DNA of 64,000 nucleotides from Glossina fuscipes. Taxonomy: Eukaryota; Arthropoda; Insecta; Diptera; Glossinidae. The notes under the pieces are model-generated. The model worked only from the letters and a program-made list of their open reading frames with translations. It was not told the DNA's origin and ran no database searches. This document shows, in pieces, positions 36,745 to 48,000 of this stretch; within the stretch, counting starts at the first letter, position 1, and each line of letters starts with the position of its first letter. Position numbers and translations under genes: made by a program. The DNA is taken from assembly GCF_014805625.2 (NCBI RefSeq), contig NW_023998458.1:124001-188000 (forward strand), written 5' to 3'.

Positions 36745-37560
36745 TTGCCCCTTTTGCTACAAAAGCTTCGTAAGCCGTTGGACAAGCCGCCCTTCTACAG
36801 GCACGTTTGTATGCTGCATTACGTGGGCAAGCTCTATATTTAGCACCTCTATCCTCTTCTTCCTTTAAATATTAGAAACGCTTGCAACACAACTAATTGG
36901 GATAGTATAGTTCAAGTGAGCGTATTAGATAGTGTAAGATTAAACTAGGAGTACCACAAGGTTCCATCGTGGATACCGTTACGGTTACTACTGCCACATT
37001 CGGAACAACCAAGAAGAGTGAAATTAATCGTTTAGCCCGGGTTAACGGCCAATGACACGAATTCTAATTGAGACGTGAGACTATGCTAATCACAGACTAA
37101 CTGGAATTAGTAAGTGGCCAAATAAGTCTCACAGACGTACTCTGGCGTTATGATTGGTTGTAACCGCTGAAATAGTGGCTAGTGACTCCGAGGAGAAAAG
37201 AATATCTTTTATTCTCATAGTTTTAGAGCAATAAGTGCAGCAAAGCTCTCCAAGATCAATTTTGGTGTAAATCAAGATTATCATGACGTCAGAAAATCGC
37301 AAACAAAGACATACTTCATAATGTGCGACCGGCTCAGAACATGGCCGTAAGCTAAAAGTTGGCAAAGGAAAAGAAGGAGGTGATACAAAATACATGGGCA
37401 GGACGGTTAGAAGTGCCGAAATTAGAGATCGATAGTTCCACCATTGTAGACATGATTTGGGATTTCGGGAAGTACGTTTGGAAGCTAAATTGTCATTTGC
37501 TGAGCAGATTAAGAAGGCCACTTACAAGGCATTTCCTGTAAAACTATCTCGTAGCAAATT
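36745..37560 (+). pseudogene. Decayed non-LTR retrotransposon reverse transcriptase, R1-like
   Basis: Broken reverse transcriptase with motifs in the correct order and near-correct spacing. SRWTSRPSTGTFV near 36770 resembles the FR..RST block. IRNACNTTNWDSIVQ at 36870 matches the (D)-(V/I)-(R/K)-NAFN-x-x-W block of R1/jockey-like elements. LGVPQGSIV at 36945-36971 is the RT GVPQGS motif. LALWLVVTAE near 37140 sits where ADD-LALV is expected, but the ADD itself is eroded. LAKEKKEVI at 37359 matches the LA-x-x-KTE-V block. RLEAKLSFAEQIKKAT at 37474-37521 matches the (KYLGV)-x-(L)-(L)-F-x-x-H/Q-I block, one frame over. At least two frameshifts and several stops are present. No 5' ORF, poly(A) tail or target duplication could be found. 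Clade assignment (R1-like rather than jockey) rests on the NAFN-W motif and is tentative. Confidence 0.68.
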
Positions 37561-39675
37561 ATGCGAAATGTGAACGGGCAGAAACAGACGATGCAAAGAC
37601 AGAAAGTGTTGCCTACGCTCGAACGAAGTGTAGCGAATTCATTTGAAGAAAAAAAGGATATTGCTATGTAACGGCTTGCACGTAATTTAAAAAACCTTGA
37701 AAGGCTTTGCACATTAAGAATGGCTGCATAACTTTTTCGCTTGTTCTGATTGGACGCTGTCGAAAAATATCTCTAAATATATGTCTTATCCTCAAAATTA
37801 CGTTCCTTAATCTACTACCATACATGTTGAGATATATCGAAGGACGCATTTTTTGGATTACTCCGTAATAAAGTCAGAAGATGTCGAATCCCTCCAGGAT
37901 AATAGGTCCCACAAGAATTTATCTGAAAGCGATTCAGATTGGCTACGCGAAACTTGTAAATCCACAGCGACATAAGGGCAGATAAGCTGATGGACAAACG
38001 GATAGGACTAAATCAACTCGGAATCTTGCGTTGATGAAAATTACACATTTTTTATATACATTCAAAACCCATGATGCATCTATCGGAATGTTGCTAACCT
38101 TACCTCGGATGTTGATGACGAGAGTTGGAATCCACTGAGCAGGATTATATTTCACGGTTTTACAAAATGCTTTGCCAAATTTTATGTAAATATCTTTTAT
38201 AGATTGTCTCTTATAGATAACAAAGTTTCAAAACTTTCTTCAACTCCATTTCGATTCCATCTTTATTTCTACGATTTTGAGTGTTCGACGAACAAACCGG
38301 TAGACAGGAAAGCATTTAAAGTTAACGCGCTCTAATTAACGAAATCATAAATCTATTCTTACCCTTCGATACTGGATACGAATGCATAGCAAATGTTAAA
38401 TAAAAAAAAAAAAAAAGGAATGATAATCCTGTAATAAACGACAAGTACAGAGTTACAATAATCACTGATAAGCGTAAGCGTCAATCAACAGTGATTTTCG
38501 AGCGATAGAACATGAACATCAAATCCACTGCAGTCACTATAGTCGTTACTTTATTGCTATTACTATTTTACTATTTCACATGTACTTGTATAATAAAAAT
38601 AAATTTTATAATAAATATTGGTATAAATTATTTGCACTTGCCTTGTGTGCTAAAGCGTAAAACACACACATTCATATATATATATACACACACACCTGCA
38701 CACAAAAGGAAGAAGTTGCTGAGCATTAAACAAAGCAGAAATGAGAGTGCATATGGGAAAAAAAAGAAAACAAACAAACGCATATACTTGCAGTGATATG
38801 TGTAACACTTTTATGTGTATTTGCATGGCTTTGCATAAACATTTAGTTTTATTGATAACAACTATGCTTACTGCAACCTTTTCATCTGTCGAGAGAGATT
38901 TCCTTAAAAACCTGTGAAGCTTTAAAGCTTCATATATGCGTCCCTAAGTCGTGAGTATTCGACTATGAATACGAAAATAAACATAAGTAATTTCTAAATT
39001 GAAAGCAGACGAGAAAATGGAATGCAATGTTTTGTTAAAGCATACACCCGCAAGCACACAAATGCGCCCGCAATCACGTGCTTTCTGTACGCTATGATGT
39101 CGTAGAAAACTATTACAAAATATCTAAGAAACTTTTATGAATTACAAATGTTGTGTTTTATCCATAAAACACAACAACGAGTATAAGAAATACAAAATTA
39201 TGTGTGTGTGTGTTCGTTGTTCATTCCAATACAAGCATGACACCTGTAACAATCTCAAACAATAACAGAAAACAACGCCAAGTGTAAAGGTAATAAAATC
39301 AGAAAGCATAAAAAAATCACTAACTCATGCTGAATGAGCCGAGTTGCAAGCAGCAAAGTTTTCCTTATGCGTTCACTGTTACTGTTGCTGTTACTACACT
39401 TCTGCTCTTACAACTATTCCTACCACAAGTTATACATACTATCACCTTATATTATATATAGAGGAAGTATTTTATGTAAGCGCACAACGCACAACATTAC
39501 GATCCTTTTTGTTTAAGGTTAAATGTGGTCGTTTTTTTACCTCGTACTTGCCTTGGCATATATTATCTACGTATGTGTTTGTCCATTAGAGCAACAGTTT
39601 TTCATATCGCGTTGTGTATGCATGATTCTGCTTTTATTCCTCTTTTTAGTTTCTCATTATAATTCTTTCTGTTTC

Positions 39676-39709
<34 letters not shown>

Positions 39710-40379
39710 TTTTTTTTATTAATGCAATCATCTTAAGTGCTTCTGATTTTAACATGCCTTCCTGCTATTATAGCATATTATAGAAATATATAAACCACAT
39801 ATAACGCAACTACATACACACAAACTTAAGTGCTTGCATACGTACTTAACTGGAGTTAGTAAAAGTATAAATTCAACCTGAACGTTTTACGCATTTCATA
39901 TATAGAGCGCACTTAAATGATTAGAAAGTTTCTCTATATAGAGAGAGTAAAATAAATGCTTCAAATAAAGTTCTTTAGGTTTTCATTTTGCCATTATATT
40001 ATTGCATATCTTGAAATAAATCCTATCCTTTTTTTTTTTTTTTAATTTTTAATGTTCAACTTGGATATTGAGTTTACAGTGAAATGATGACGGGATCTAC
40101 GAAAAAATTAAAGCAACCAAAATATCGTCTAATCACTACGAAGTGAACTTGTATCACTAAAAAGACTCTTGAAAAAAGCTTGAACTGAATGGATTGAAAG
40201 TTGTCTCTTCGTTTATTTTATCTAGAGTGGAGGTATGCACAATTATATGAAGGTTTTTTTTTTAGTACATGTTGCATTGTCATCGCAGCGAGAGGATTGC
40301 TTAAAAGACGCCGTGAAGCTGAAACATTTTTAGTTAATAGACGGTCAATGGGGTCTTAAAAGCAATCGTACGTCACTCC
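37561..40379. other. AT-rich noncoding DNA
   Basis: At 37965-38060 a segment with GATGGACAAACGGATAGGAC and AAATCAACTCGGAATCTTG resembles the right block of family A and may be a fragment. Otherwise TG/TA-rich microsatellite sequence (38670-38700, 39200-39215) and the T26 tract. Confidence 0.5.
39683..39708 (+). repeat. Poly(T) tract, 26 bases
   Basis: Uninterrupted T26 followed by A and T7. Could mark the tail of a minus-strand retroelement, but no such element is recognisable next to it. Confidence 0.95.
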
Positions 40380-40920
40380 GTCTGGCCATTTCCTACTACT
40401 ATTAACTGACATATCCATGTACCTAAGAATGCGCTCATTTATCCAACTTATCCATCTTATCGGGCTACCTCGTTTATTCGCCAGTATTGCGCGTTTACCC
40501 ATCTCAGCCTGTTTACTCTTCTTTACTTAGCTTCGTCAATCCCTTTGTTTTTAGCTCTGTACAATCAGGGCCTATGCTTTTTCGCCACTCTATGACTTAA
40601 CGACAAACTGTCTATTCGTTCACCTGTGTAATTGTCCGTTTCGTGTCTCCTTACTGCTTGTAGCTAGCTAGTTCTTCTTTTGCACTGTTTCTCTTTAGTA
40701 CTTGAAAGGATAGTTTTTCTCTTTTCTCCGACTAATTGTGTTGGCGTCCTTAAGCCTACGCCTCAGTTAGTCGCTCGTTCATTTGCTTGTGCATCTATTT
40801 CAATACTTGTCTGTCATCTAGGGTAGACTATCTGTCTACAGATCATCTTATTGGTAGCTCTATTTATTTGATCATTTCTCTGTCTATCGAATTGTTGTCT
40901 ATTTTGAAGTGCTCAAACAA
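40380..40920 (+). repeat. Pyrimidine-rich degenerate short-period repeat
   Basis: Over about 540 bp the plus strand is unusually rich in C and T. It is built from drifting words such as TTTATCCA, TCGTTCAC, TTGTCCGTTTCG, TCATTTGCTTG, TGTCTGTCATC, TATCTGTCTAC and TCTGTCTATCG. It looks like an old TCTGTCTATT-type tandem repeat that has decayed. No frame is open across it. Confidence 0.5.
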
Positions 40921-43900
40921 GCGGAGAATGTAAAACAACTCACATGCGTTCTTTGCAAAATTAAAGTTTAAGGTCAAGTTCAAATGTATGTTTGAACCGC
41001 TCGTAGATCCGCTCATAATAAATTAAGTAAAACAAATACTTTCGAACTTTTCATTCCAAAACTATGGGTCCCTGTGAACCGTGCAGAAAGCATTTTGTGA
41101 AACAATGGCAAGGATAGTAGAAATTTGGACCGTTTTCGTGGACCGTTGGATCGTAAAGGAAAAGTGCCATAGGTACGGAAAACTTTCATATATTTTTCGA
41201 GATGGCGTAGCGCAAGCCTAACCTACCTATTAATTAGCGCCGTCCTTTTTTTTTAAATTAACAGGTCCAAGTCCACATTTAGCCTTCTGCGTGTATCACA
41301 AGTAGAATTCGTTTTCTTCAATTCTCGTCGTCGTCGAAACAAGCGGACTAAAACTTACTATCGTTATTTAAATAAAGACCCTTTGTATGCTTTTTATCCA
41401 TATTTCACATTTTATGTACAACTTGGATGAATAACTTTAAAATCAGACAATTCTGAGTTTCTGCACAATGTCGCTGTGTTTTAATTAACACATACCGTAT
41501 GCATGTCTGTTAAGAACAAGCACTAAAAAACAAAGAAAAAAAACAACAAAGTTTTTACAAAATAATTACTAATAAAAAGAAAAAAAAACACAATATATTC
41601 ATATAAAAGATTTACAAAACGAATAAAAGTAAAAATATGAAAAATTTTACAATTTGTTGACATTTTGACGTTTAATAATTTCATATACATCTATGAACAT
41701 TTGCACTTACGAACAATGTACATAACAAATGTAAATACAAAAGCAAATAAGAATTTAATTCATTTAAAATGCACACACTCTCACCTACACACCGGGGCAA
41801 AAACACTGATATGTTTGCTTATGTGCTTTATATGAAAGTAAATGAAAGATAAAGGCATCATCGGACCATAAATGAATTGTGATTGTTTGTGGATTTTTAC
41901 TTTCTTTTTTCCTTTATGCTTTTGTTTTGTTAGTCATACTTTTGTTAACTTTTGTGTCTTATGTCAGCATTTTTACTGGTGCTCTTCTTCTCATTCAATA
42001 TTCATTCATTCAAAATTGAAGGTTAAACTGGACTTTTTATCCGATACGTACCGTTTGCTCTCATCACAACTTCTAGACAAAAGCTCATATTCTGAATTTA
42101 CGTAAGCATTTTAATTTATTTTTAGGCATGTTCTGTCCGTATGTCCGCAAGTTCTTAAATCCTTTAACGCTCAAGTTTACCAGTTTAGGCATATTCTCTC
42201 AGTATATTCTCTCGTATGTTGTTAAAACTCCTAATGCTCAAGTTAAATGGCAAATTTAACGGACTTGAACTCTCCCCGCCAGTACTTATACGATATTTAA
42301 ACATATGAAGAATATTTCGCAAAGTCCTCAAGATTTCAAAGTGTTTTTATTAAAATTTCAGAGCCCTCATCATAGTCTACAACAATCAATGAATATTGAA
42401 TTCACAAACGTGATATTTTTCCCGGACCTGTATGAGAGAACGCATTTAAAGAGAACTCACTACGGACACCTAGCATTTTCGGTTTCATTTCCAACTTTTA
42501 TTCTCACAAAACATATCGTTTCCTTCGTTTGAAAATAAAAATTAGATAAATTTGATTTAACTGTGAAATATTTTCTATCGAACATAGAGCTAGCAGCGTT
42601 GAAGACTCCTAAACGAAATTTTTTCCATATGTCGTTAATTTTTCCCTCGCAGTTATTTTCCGTGCCGCTATATCTTCTAATACACTTTTTTTTTCTTTTT
42701 TCTGAGCTGAAAAATTTCTTGGTCTCCTTGCTTTAATTCATAAATCGGAAACCCCTCATAATCTAATTGAACAAGTTCAATATAGAATAATATTTCTACA
42801 GGGGGCTCCACATTAACGTTGATAGAAACAACTACAAAGCATGCTCCAAAATAATTCTGCTTAGATAAAAAGAAGTCACACAACAGATAACGATGGAAAA
42901 GCATTTCCTCCTACACAGGCAGAAAACTTTGCTATTATTAGCATTATTTTGTTCGTCATGTTTCTGCTCTAATATAAGCGATAGTGCTATGTTCTTTTTA
43001 TAAATAATTAAGTAATCAATCAAGGGATCTCTTCTATTCGTGTAATACAGTGACAGTCAGAAAGAAGTAAGGAGAGAGAAAGAGATAGGAAAGATGCTGC
43101 GGGCTATCGCTACAACTACAACCAAAGCACACTCTGCTGGATTGAAATTTGGACCCGCTAACATAGACTTCGTTAGCGACAGTGTGTTGACGACGCTAGA
43201 GAAATCACTTTCTGGAATAAAATATTCGGAATTCCAAGAGAATTCGAACTTTGAACGACAAATAGAAAAAAAAATTGAAAAGATCGTGTCCGCGTAGAGT
43301 TATAATGCAAACGGTTACCCCGTAAGAACATTGGTTGGAAGCACACGCTTGTAAAAAGACAACTTATTACCAAACTTTAGCTTATTTAGAGTTTTGCTTC
43401 CCTATGTTGTTCAGGCCGTATGCCGGAAAAGCTTCAATTGTTGCAATTGGTCCAAAACTTAACCTAAGAACTCGTTACAAGGTGGCAAGTTTTTCAGAAG
43501 AGCATGGAATCTGTGCATATACGACAATGCGCCAATACTCTGATGATGTTGCTTTCACTCCTACACTTTGGTGCTTATTAGACCCTTAGAATAGTCATGA
43601 TTAGGGTTGCAATTCGCTCAGATCCGTTTGTCTGTCCGTCTTAGTCGAGCTTTCACTATAACATGGGCTGAGATGAGAAGACCAAATTCTCAGCGAATAT
43701 TCCTAGTTAACGGTCGTCAACTGTGGGCGTGTCCAGCCCTGCGTGTACGTCTGTTAGGTAATTGAAAGAAGATAGCAAAAGGATAAAAATCGCATGGTAT
43801 ACGTATCGATTATTTACACGAATCCTATTGCAGATGGTCGAAGATGGTCAAAGCGAGGGATTGTCGAAGTATTTTAAATTTTTGCCGAAAACTAATTCCG

Positions 43901-44309
43901 CAAAAGCGAAAGCAAAAAGTGTTTCAATTCGTATACAGCTCGATTTCTTTTTCTGTTTTATTATTATTGTTATTATTTCTCTTCTTTTTTACTTCTTTTT
44001 TTGTCATTGCCGAAATATAACCAGAACAACCGATAGCAATAAAAGAAGACATTAAAGCATGCAAACAAGCACATCTATCTAAACGTAACGATATGAAAAA
44101 CGTAATAAAGTATGCTGCCTTCATATGCGTATACTGTGTGTTTGTGTACAGCAAAACATTTAAAATTGATTGTTAAGCATCTTGCCTGAAACCTTCGCAT
44201 GCCAATACATGCATCGACATATATACGTTATGTATAAACGTATGTGTACTCACTTCATAATGTTGAAAAGCTTGCATTTTGTCAGAATACAAGCTCAACA
44301 GAATGTCAT

Positions 44310-44347
44310 CTCATGTGTGTGCGCGTGTGTGTGTATGTGTGTGTGCC
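44310..44347 (+). repeat. (TG)n microsatellite, interrupted
   Basis: TGTGTGTGCGCGTGTGTGTG followed by TATGTGTGTGTGCC. Confidence 0.9.
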
Positions 44348-44568
44348 TTTTAATGTTTGTATCGATACTATATGTAATAAAATTTTTACCAATTTTTGTT
44401 TTTTTATTTTTTTTATTTCCTATTGTAAAAATTTCAGTCTTCCTCTTCACTAGCATTCACTTATTCTCTCGTTCTGCAGATATTAGAAAGTCTCTTTGCC
44501 CGCCTTGGCCAATATTTTCTATTTAAATGGGATATAAAATTTAATTTAACTCTACAAAAAGCCAATTT

Positions 44569-44648
44569 AATGCATATGCATGCATGCAAGATTGTCATCT
44601 TTCTTTTGGGACACACATGCATGCATTCACACACACACACACACATAC
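44569..44648. repeat. ATGC-palindrome and (CA)n cluster
   Basis: GCATATGCATGCATGCAAG at 44571, ACACACATGCATGCATTCAC at 44611, then an (AC)8 run to about 44646. The ATGCATGC words are self-complementary. Confidence 0.75.
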
Positions 44649-45669
44649 ACGGGCTTAGAGTATATGCATGGATTTGCTATGAAAAGAAATATGCTTACGT
44701 TCACAACATGCTTGCAACTGTCAGCTAACTCTCATCACTACCAATATCGTCAATAATATCATTATGCTGATGTCCATGAGTGATGTACATGTTATGCAAG
44801 TTATAAATATATTTATATATATATATGACACATGCATAAACATATAAGGAAATCAATTTTTCAATATTCTTTTATATGAATGCCAAGCTTAACAAAGATT
44901 GCTAGAAGAAAAGCTAAAGGGAAATTCTGCAAAGAATTGCAAGATTATCATACAATTACATATTTATGTGTATACGTATATATCGATATATGTATATAGG
45001 TACACATGCATTACACATGATGCACTCTTCTGAGAGATGAGAAGTTATAAAGTTGACATTAACAATTATTTCAGTTCATTCATTATATGTTTTTATAAGC
45101 AGAAGACTAGGAAATTATCAGATTTATGCTCAAATATGACATCAGTTTGCTGTAGAAGTTATTATGTCAACTAAAAGTTTGAAAACTGATGAAATTAGTA
45201 ATTAGTACAAGAAAATAATTTTATCTGATAACAATCTGTCGAAAGGAGAAGATGCAATTCGTTCAGGTAATACCCATTACATTTTATACCCTAGGGGATA
45301 AGGTTCTCAACACAAAATGGAAAAGGAAATGAGACAAAGAAATACACAGTCAGTCCTCCAATATTTGCCCGTTTGACTTAAAAAGTAATGTATTTATGTA
45401 CGCTAAGCAGGCTTTGTTTAGAGTGATTGCAGCAAACGATGCTAAATACAGTAAATGATGCGTTGCAGTGATCGTATAAAAACCGGTTTTTGTTTTATTT
45501 TATCATAAGTAGGATATTCGTGGTGTAGTACGTGGTCGCTTACGTAATTCTAATAATTTGCCATGACTAAGGGATTCATAGAGGTTTGCTTTGCAATATA
45601 AAGTCGACCATTATCAACCTGAAATATTACTTCGCTTTTTTTCAGCGATCGCTGCAAATGTAAAAAGAC

Positions 45670-45738
45670 TAAGCAAGCGAGAGAGTGAGAAGGAAAGAGA
45701 GAGGTTGACAGGGGGAGGGAGAGATAGAGAGAGAGTAC
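45670..45738 (+). repeat. GA-rich tract
   Basis: Almost pure purine: GCGAGAGAGTGAGAAGGAAA, GAGAGAGGTTGACAGGGGGA, GGGAGAGATAGAGAGAGAGT. In flies such GAGAG tracts can bind GAGA factor, but no gene start is visible nearby. A TATAAAA word lies about 200 bp upstream, at 45476. Confidence 0.75.
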
Positions 45739-46160
45739 TACAAGACTACTTTCTTTGAACACGGAGACAGTTCAGATAGTCCGGACAGTGGCTAAATATA
45801 CAAAGAAGCAAATATTTATTAATAATATTTTGTTTAATTATTCATTAATTCAAAATCGAACTTTACATGGGAAATCACCATGTTTGCTATATTATTTGTA
45901 AGCACCAACTAAATGCGTTGACGACGCTTTTAATAATATAACTGCGGTCAACAAGAGAATTTGTACAGTGACATTTTCGGTGAATGAACAAAGAGAGCAA
46001 AGTCCGAAAAACGCGTATGGAATTTCTTCTTCCTTCTCCCTCTAACCATCGTGAAAAATTCACAGTTCCCCTCTGTCTTGAAATAACTACCTTACCATTG
46101 CTTTAAAAGCACTCCAACCATTTACCATCTTTTCTACAGATATTTTAATATTTATTATTA

Positions 46161-46353
46161 ATTGGGCCGGAAATCCGGCAGTACTGCAATACCGGACCAA
46201 CCCGCGACAGAAGTGGAGCAAGCCCCTAACATTCCGTCTATTCACAAAAATAAGTTTAACATTTGTTTGTCCTCCGATGGAGGAGCTATCAGATGTTAAG
46301 CTGATAAGAACAGATACTACACTTTGATCTTAGCCATAAGGCCGAGAAGCGAT
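46161..46353 (-). ncRNA. U2: U2 spliceosomal snRNA gene, complete
   Basis: Read on the minus strand, this 193-nt segment is a U2 snRNA from first to last base. It begins ATCGCTTCTCGGCC at 46353 and contains the branch-point pairing segment GTGTAGTATCTG. It has the stem IIa/IIb region around GAGGACAAACAAATG and the Sm-type site ACTTATTTTTGTG. It then has the stem III/IV region and ends GGCCCAAT at 46161. The length matches the roughly 190 nt of insect U2. U2 is the RNA core of the U2 snRNP, which pairs with the intron branch site during spliceosome assembly in the nucleus. A few substitutions after the Sm site and in the stem IV region differ from Drosophila U2 as I know it, but they fall in tolerant positions and the terminal stem still pairs. 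With an intact promoter element upstream it looks functional rather than a retro-pseudogene. There is no poly(A) tail or obvious target-site duplication. Confidence 0.96.
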
Positions 46354-46394
46354 AAATTGCAAAGTTTTTCAATGTCTACTTAAACTTATAAAAT

Positions 46395-46415
46395 CATAAA
46401 CCATTTGAGAATTAT
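46395..46415 (-). promoter_or_regulatory. PSEA promoter element of the U2 snRNA gene
   Basis: On the minus strand these 21 bases read ATAATTCTCAAATGG followed by TTTATG, at -62 to -42 from the U2 start at 46353. This is the sequence shape (TAATTCYCAA...TTTAT) and the position known for the Drosophila PSEA, which binds the SNAPc complex (PBP) at snRNA genes. No canonical TATA box lies at -32 to -25. That is the arrangement of RNA polymerase II snRNA genes such as U1 and U2 rather than the polymerase III gene U6. A TTATAAG word lies slightly further up, at about -39 to -33. I could not identify a clear PSEB. Confidence 0.8.
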
Positions 46416-47489
46416 AGCCATTTTTAATACAATCTCATCAACTGTATAAAGAAAAACTAAAACCAGTCAGTCATACCAGTCGCAGTTCGCTTGAACGCAA
46501 ATCGAACATGTATGAATTAATAATAACTGCAAATGTGTGTATAAACGAAGAGTAATTAGCTATAGTACCAAGCAATGAAAAGAAACATTGAGGTTGAAAG
46601 TTTCGATCGATTTTTAAATCACCTACAACCTTTACATAGGGAATAAGATTAATATGTTTGAATCGAACAGAAATATTAGTCGACGTGTAATGATCATTAT
46701 CAGATGATCATTAAATGGTATATTGAATACGAACGGCATTTGCGATAAGAAAGTTCGTTGCAGTTTATTTCTACGAGAAAAATACATCATACGTTGTATG
46801 TGTAGATTTTGTTCGTAATGTTTGCGGCTGTTAAGTAGAGAAAAAATTTAATCTATTCGAATATATACTTTGTATGTTGTTCGGTGCTCATTTCGATTGT
46901 TACATATATGGAATGACAAACCGGATACCTTCCGAAAATAGTAAAGCAACTGTTTGCATTACGAACCTTAGATAAATGCGATATTGAAGATAATTAAATA
47001 GTAATCTGTACTAGTAGTAAACACATTCGTTCGTTTTCGCAGATGAATGCTTGTAAGCGATGTAGTGAGAATTGGTTCTACTGAGAATGAAAATCTTTGT
47101 CGTAGTTCATGTCATTGATCTTTTTGCCATAGTCATTATGTTCAAAAGCTTTTATTTTATTTGTAAAGTTTTTTTCGTAAGGTGACACAAGTGCGTTAAC
47201 ATCTGAGAGAAATTTCCTATTACTCTGTTTGTTAACTCACAAATTAGAAACATTGTGTTATTACGTTGCAAATTGTTTTCGATGAACTTTCGTTTGCCTT
47301 GCTATCCCCATATAAAGTTCGATTCGAACCATCTGCGGATCCGCTTGACTAATTTACATAACATTTATGAAATGGTTATTTTATTTTTGTTGTTATTATT
47401 GTGCTTTAATTTTTTCTTACTGACTGGCAGCTGGTTAAGAAAAACAATACAAAGTGTGAGAGGTACAGTGGAGCATCAAGTACCCTACG
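46416..47489. other. Region upstream of the U2 promoter
   Basis: AT-rich, with a small GATCATTATCAGATGATCAT palindrome-like stretch at 46692-46711. No second snRNA gene, no gene start recognised. Confidence 0.5.
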
Positions 47490-48000
47490 TTTTCATCGGT
47501 ATCAAATGTCGGTCCGTTTGTGTGTGTGTGTATGTGTAATGTCTGTTATAAACATTCTTCTGAGCGCAAAAATTTCAAAATTGGCACAAATATTGGAAGT
47601 TCTTGTACGCACCTTGGTGTTGAATACGGACCTAATCGGTCGTAGGAGATGCCTACAGTACAGTGCGTAAACTGAGGACAAGTCTGCTATCCACAAGGAA
47701 TAAAAAATTGATTTTTTACCCATTACGCATAAACTACGGCAGATAATTATATAAAAGCTTGAACTTATATTCTATGGATGGTATTCTGTCAAGACCACGT
47801 CTACGCCCACTACAGTGCATCATGATTTCATGTTTTTCCAAAATATTTATAACGCACTAGCTAGATTTAGAAACTCCATAAAATATGTAAACTCTTGGCC
47901 AGTTGCACGTAAGCATATCCATCTGTTCGTGTGCCCAACTGTGTAATATCTGTGCTAAACATTCCTCTGTTAGCGAAAATGAATATATCGCCTAGAAATT
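47490..48000 (-). repeat. Family A interspersed repeats, minus strand, at least two units
   Basis: The right-block signature TAATGTCTGTTATAAACATT occurs at about 47540. It recurs in diverged form (GTGTAATATCTGTGCTAAAC) at about 47943, with the left-block signature CTCTTGGCCAGTTGCACGTA between them at about 47892. This is the dimeric block structure of the family repeated along the strand. The GT-rich stretch at about 47520-47536 sits where other copies have GGACAGACGG runs. Confidence 0.6.

Larger units (their letters stand above)
40921..46160. other. AT-rich DNA with microsatellites, upstream of nothing recognisable
   Basis: Three same-strand reading frames at 43094-43297, 43335-43589 and 43762-44055 lie close together, but no domain is recognisable in any. 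At 43625-43750, GTTTGTCTGTCCGTCTTAG and TGTGGGCGTGTCC suggest a decayed minus-strand family A-type fragment. No further snRNA or tRNA gene was seen near U2. Confidence 0.5.

Noticed and set aside
37129..37521. 130-codon open frame, minus strand
   Set aside because: Lies antisense to the reverse transcriptase relic, whose plus-strand motifs explain the sequence better.
43094..43589. Two neighbouring frames after a purine-rich leader as a small gene
   Set aside because: Products match nothing I recognise, and downstream sequence resembles decayed repeat.
47305..47345. tRNA gene suggested by TTCGATTCGAACC
   Set aside because: The B-box-like word is a palindrome and the A-box-like word is only about 15 bases away; no cloverleaf can form.
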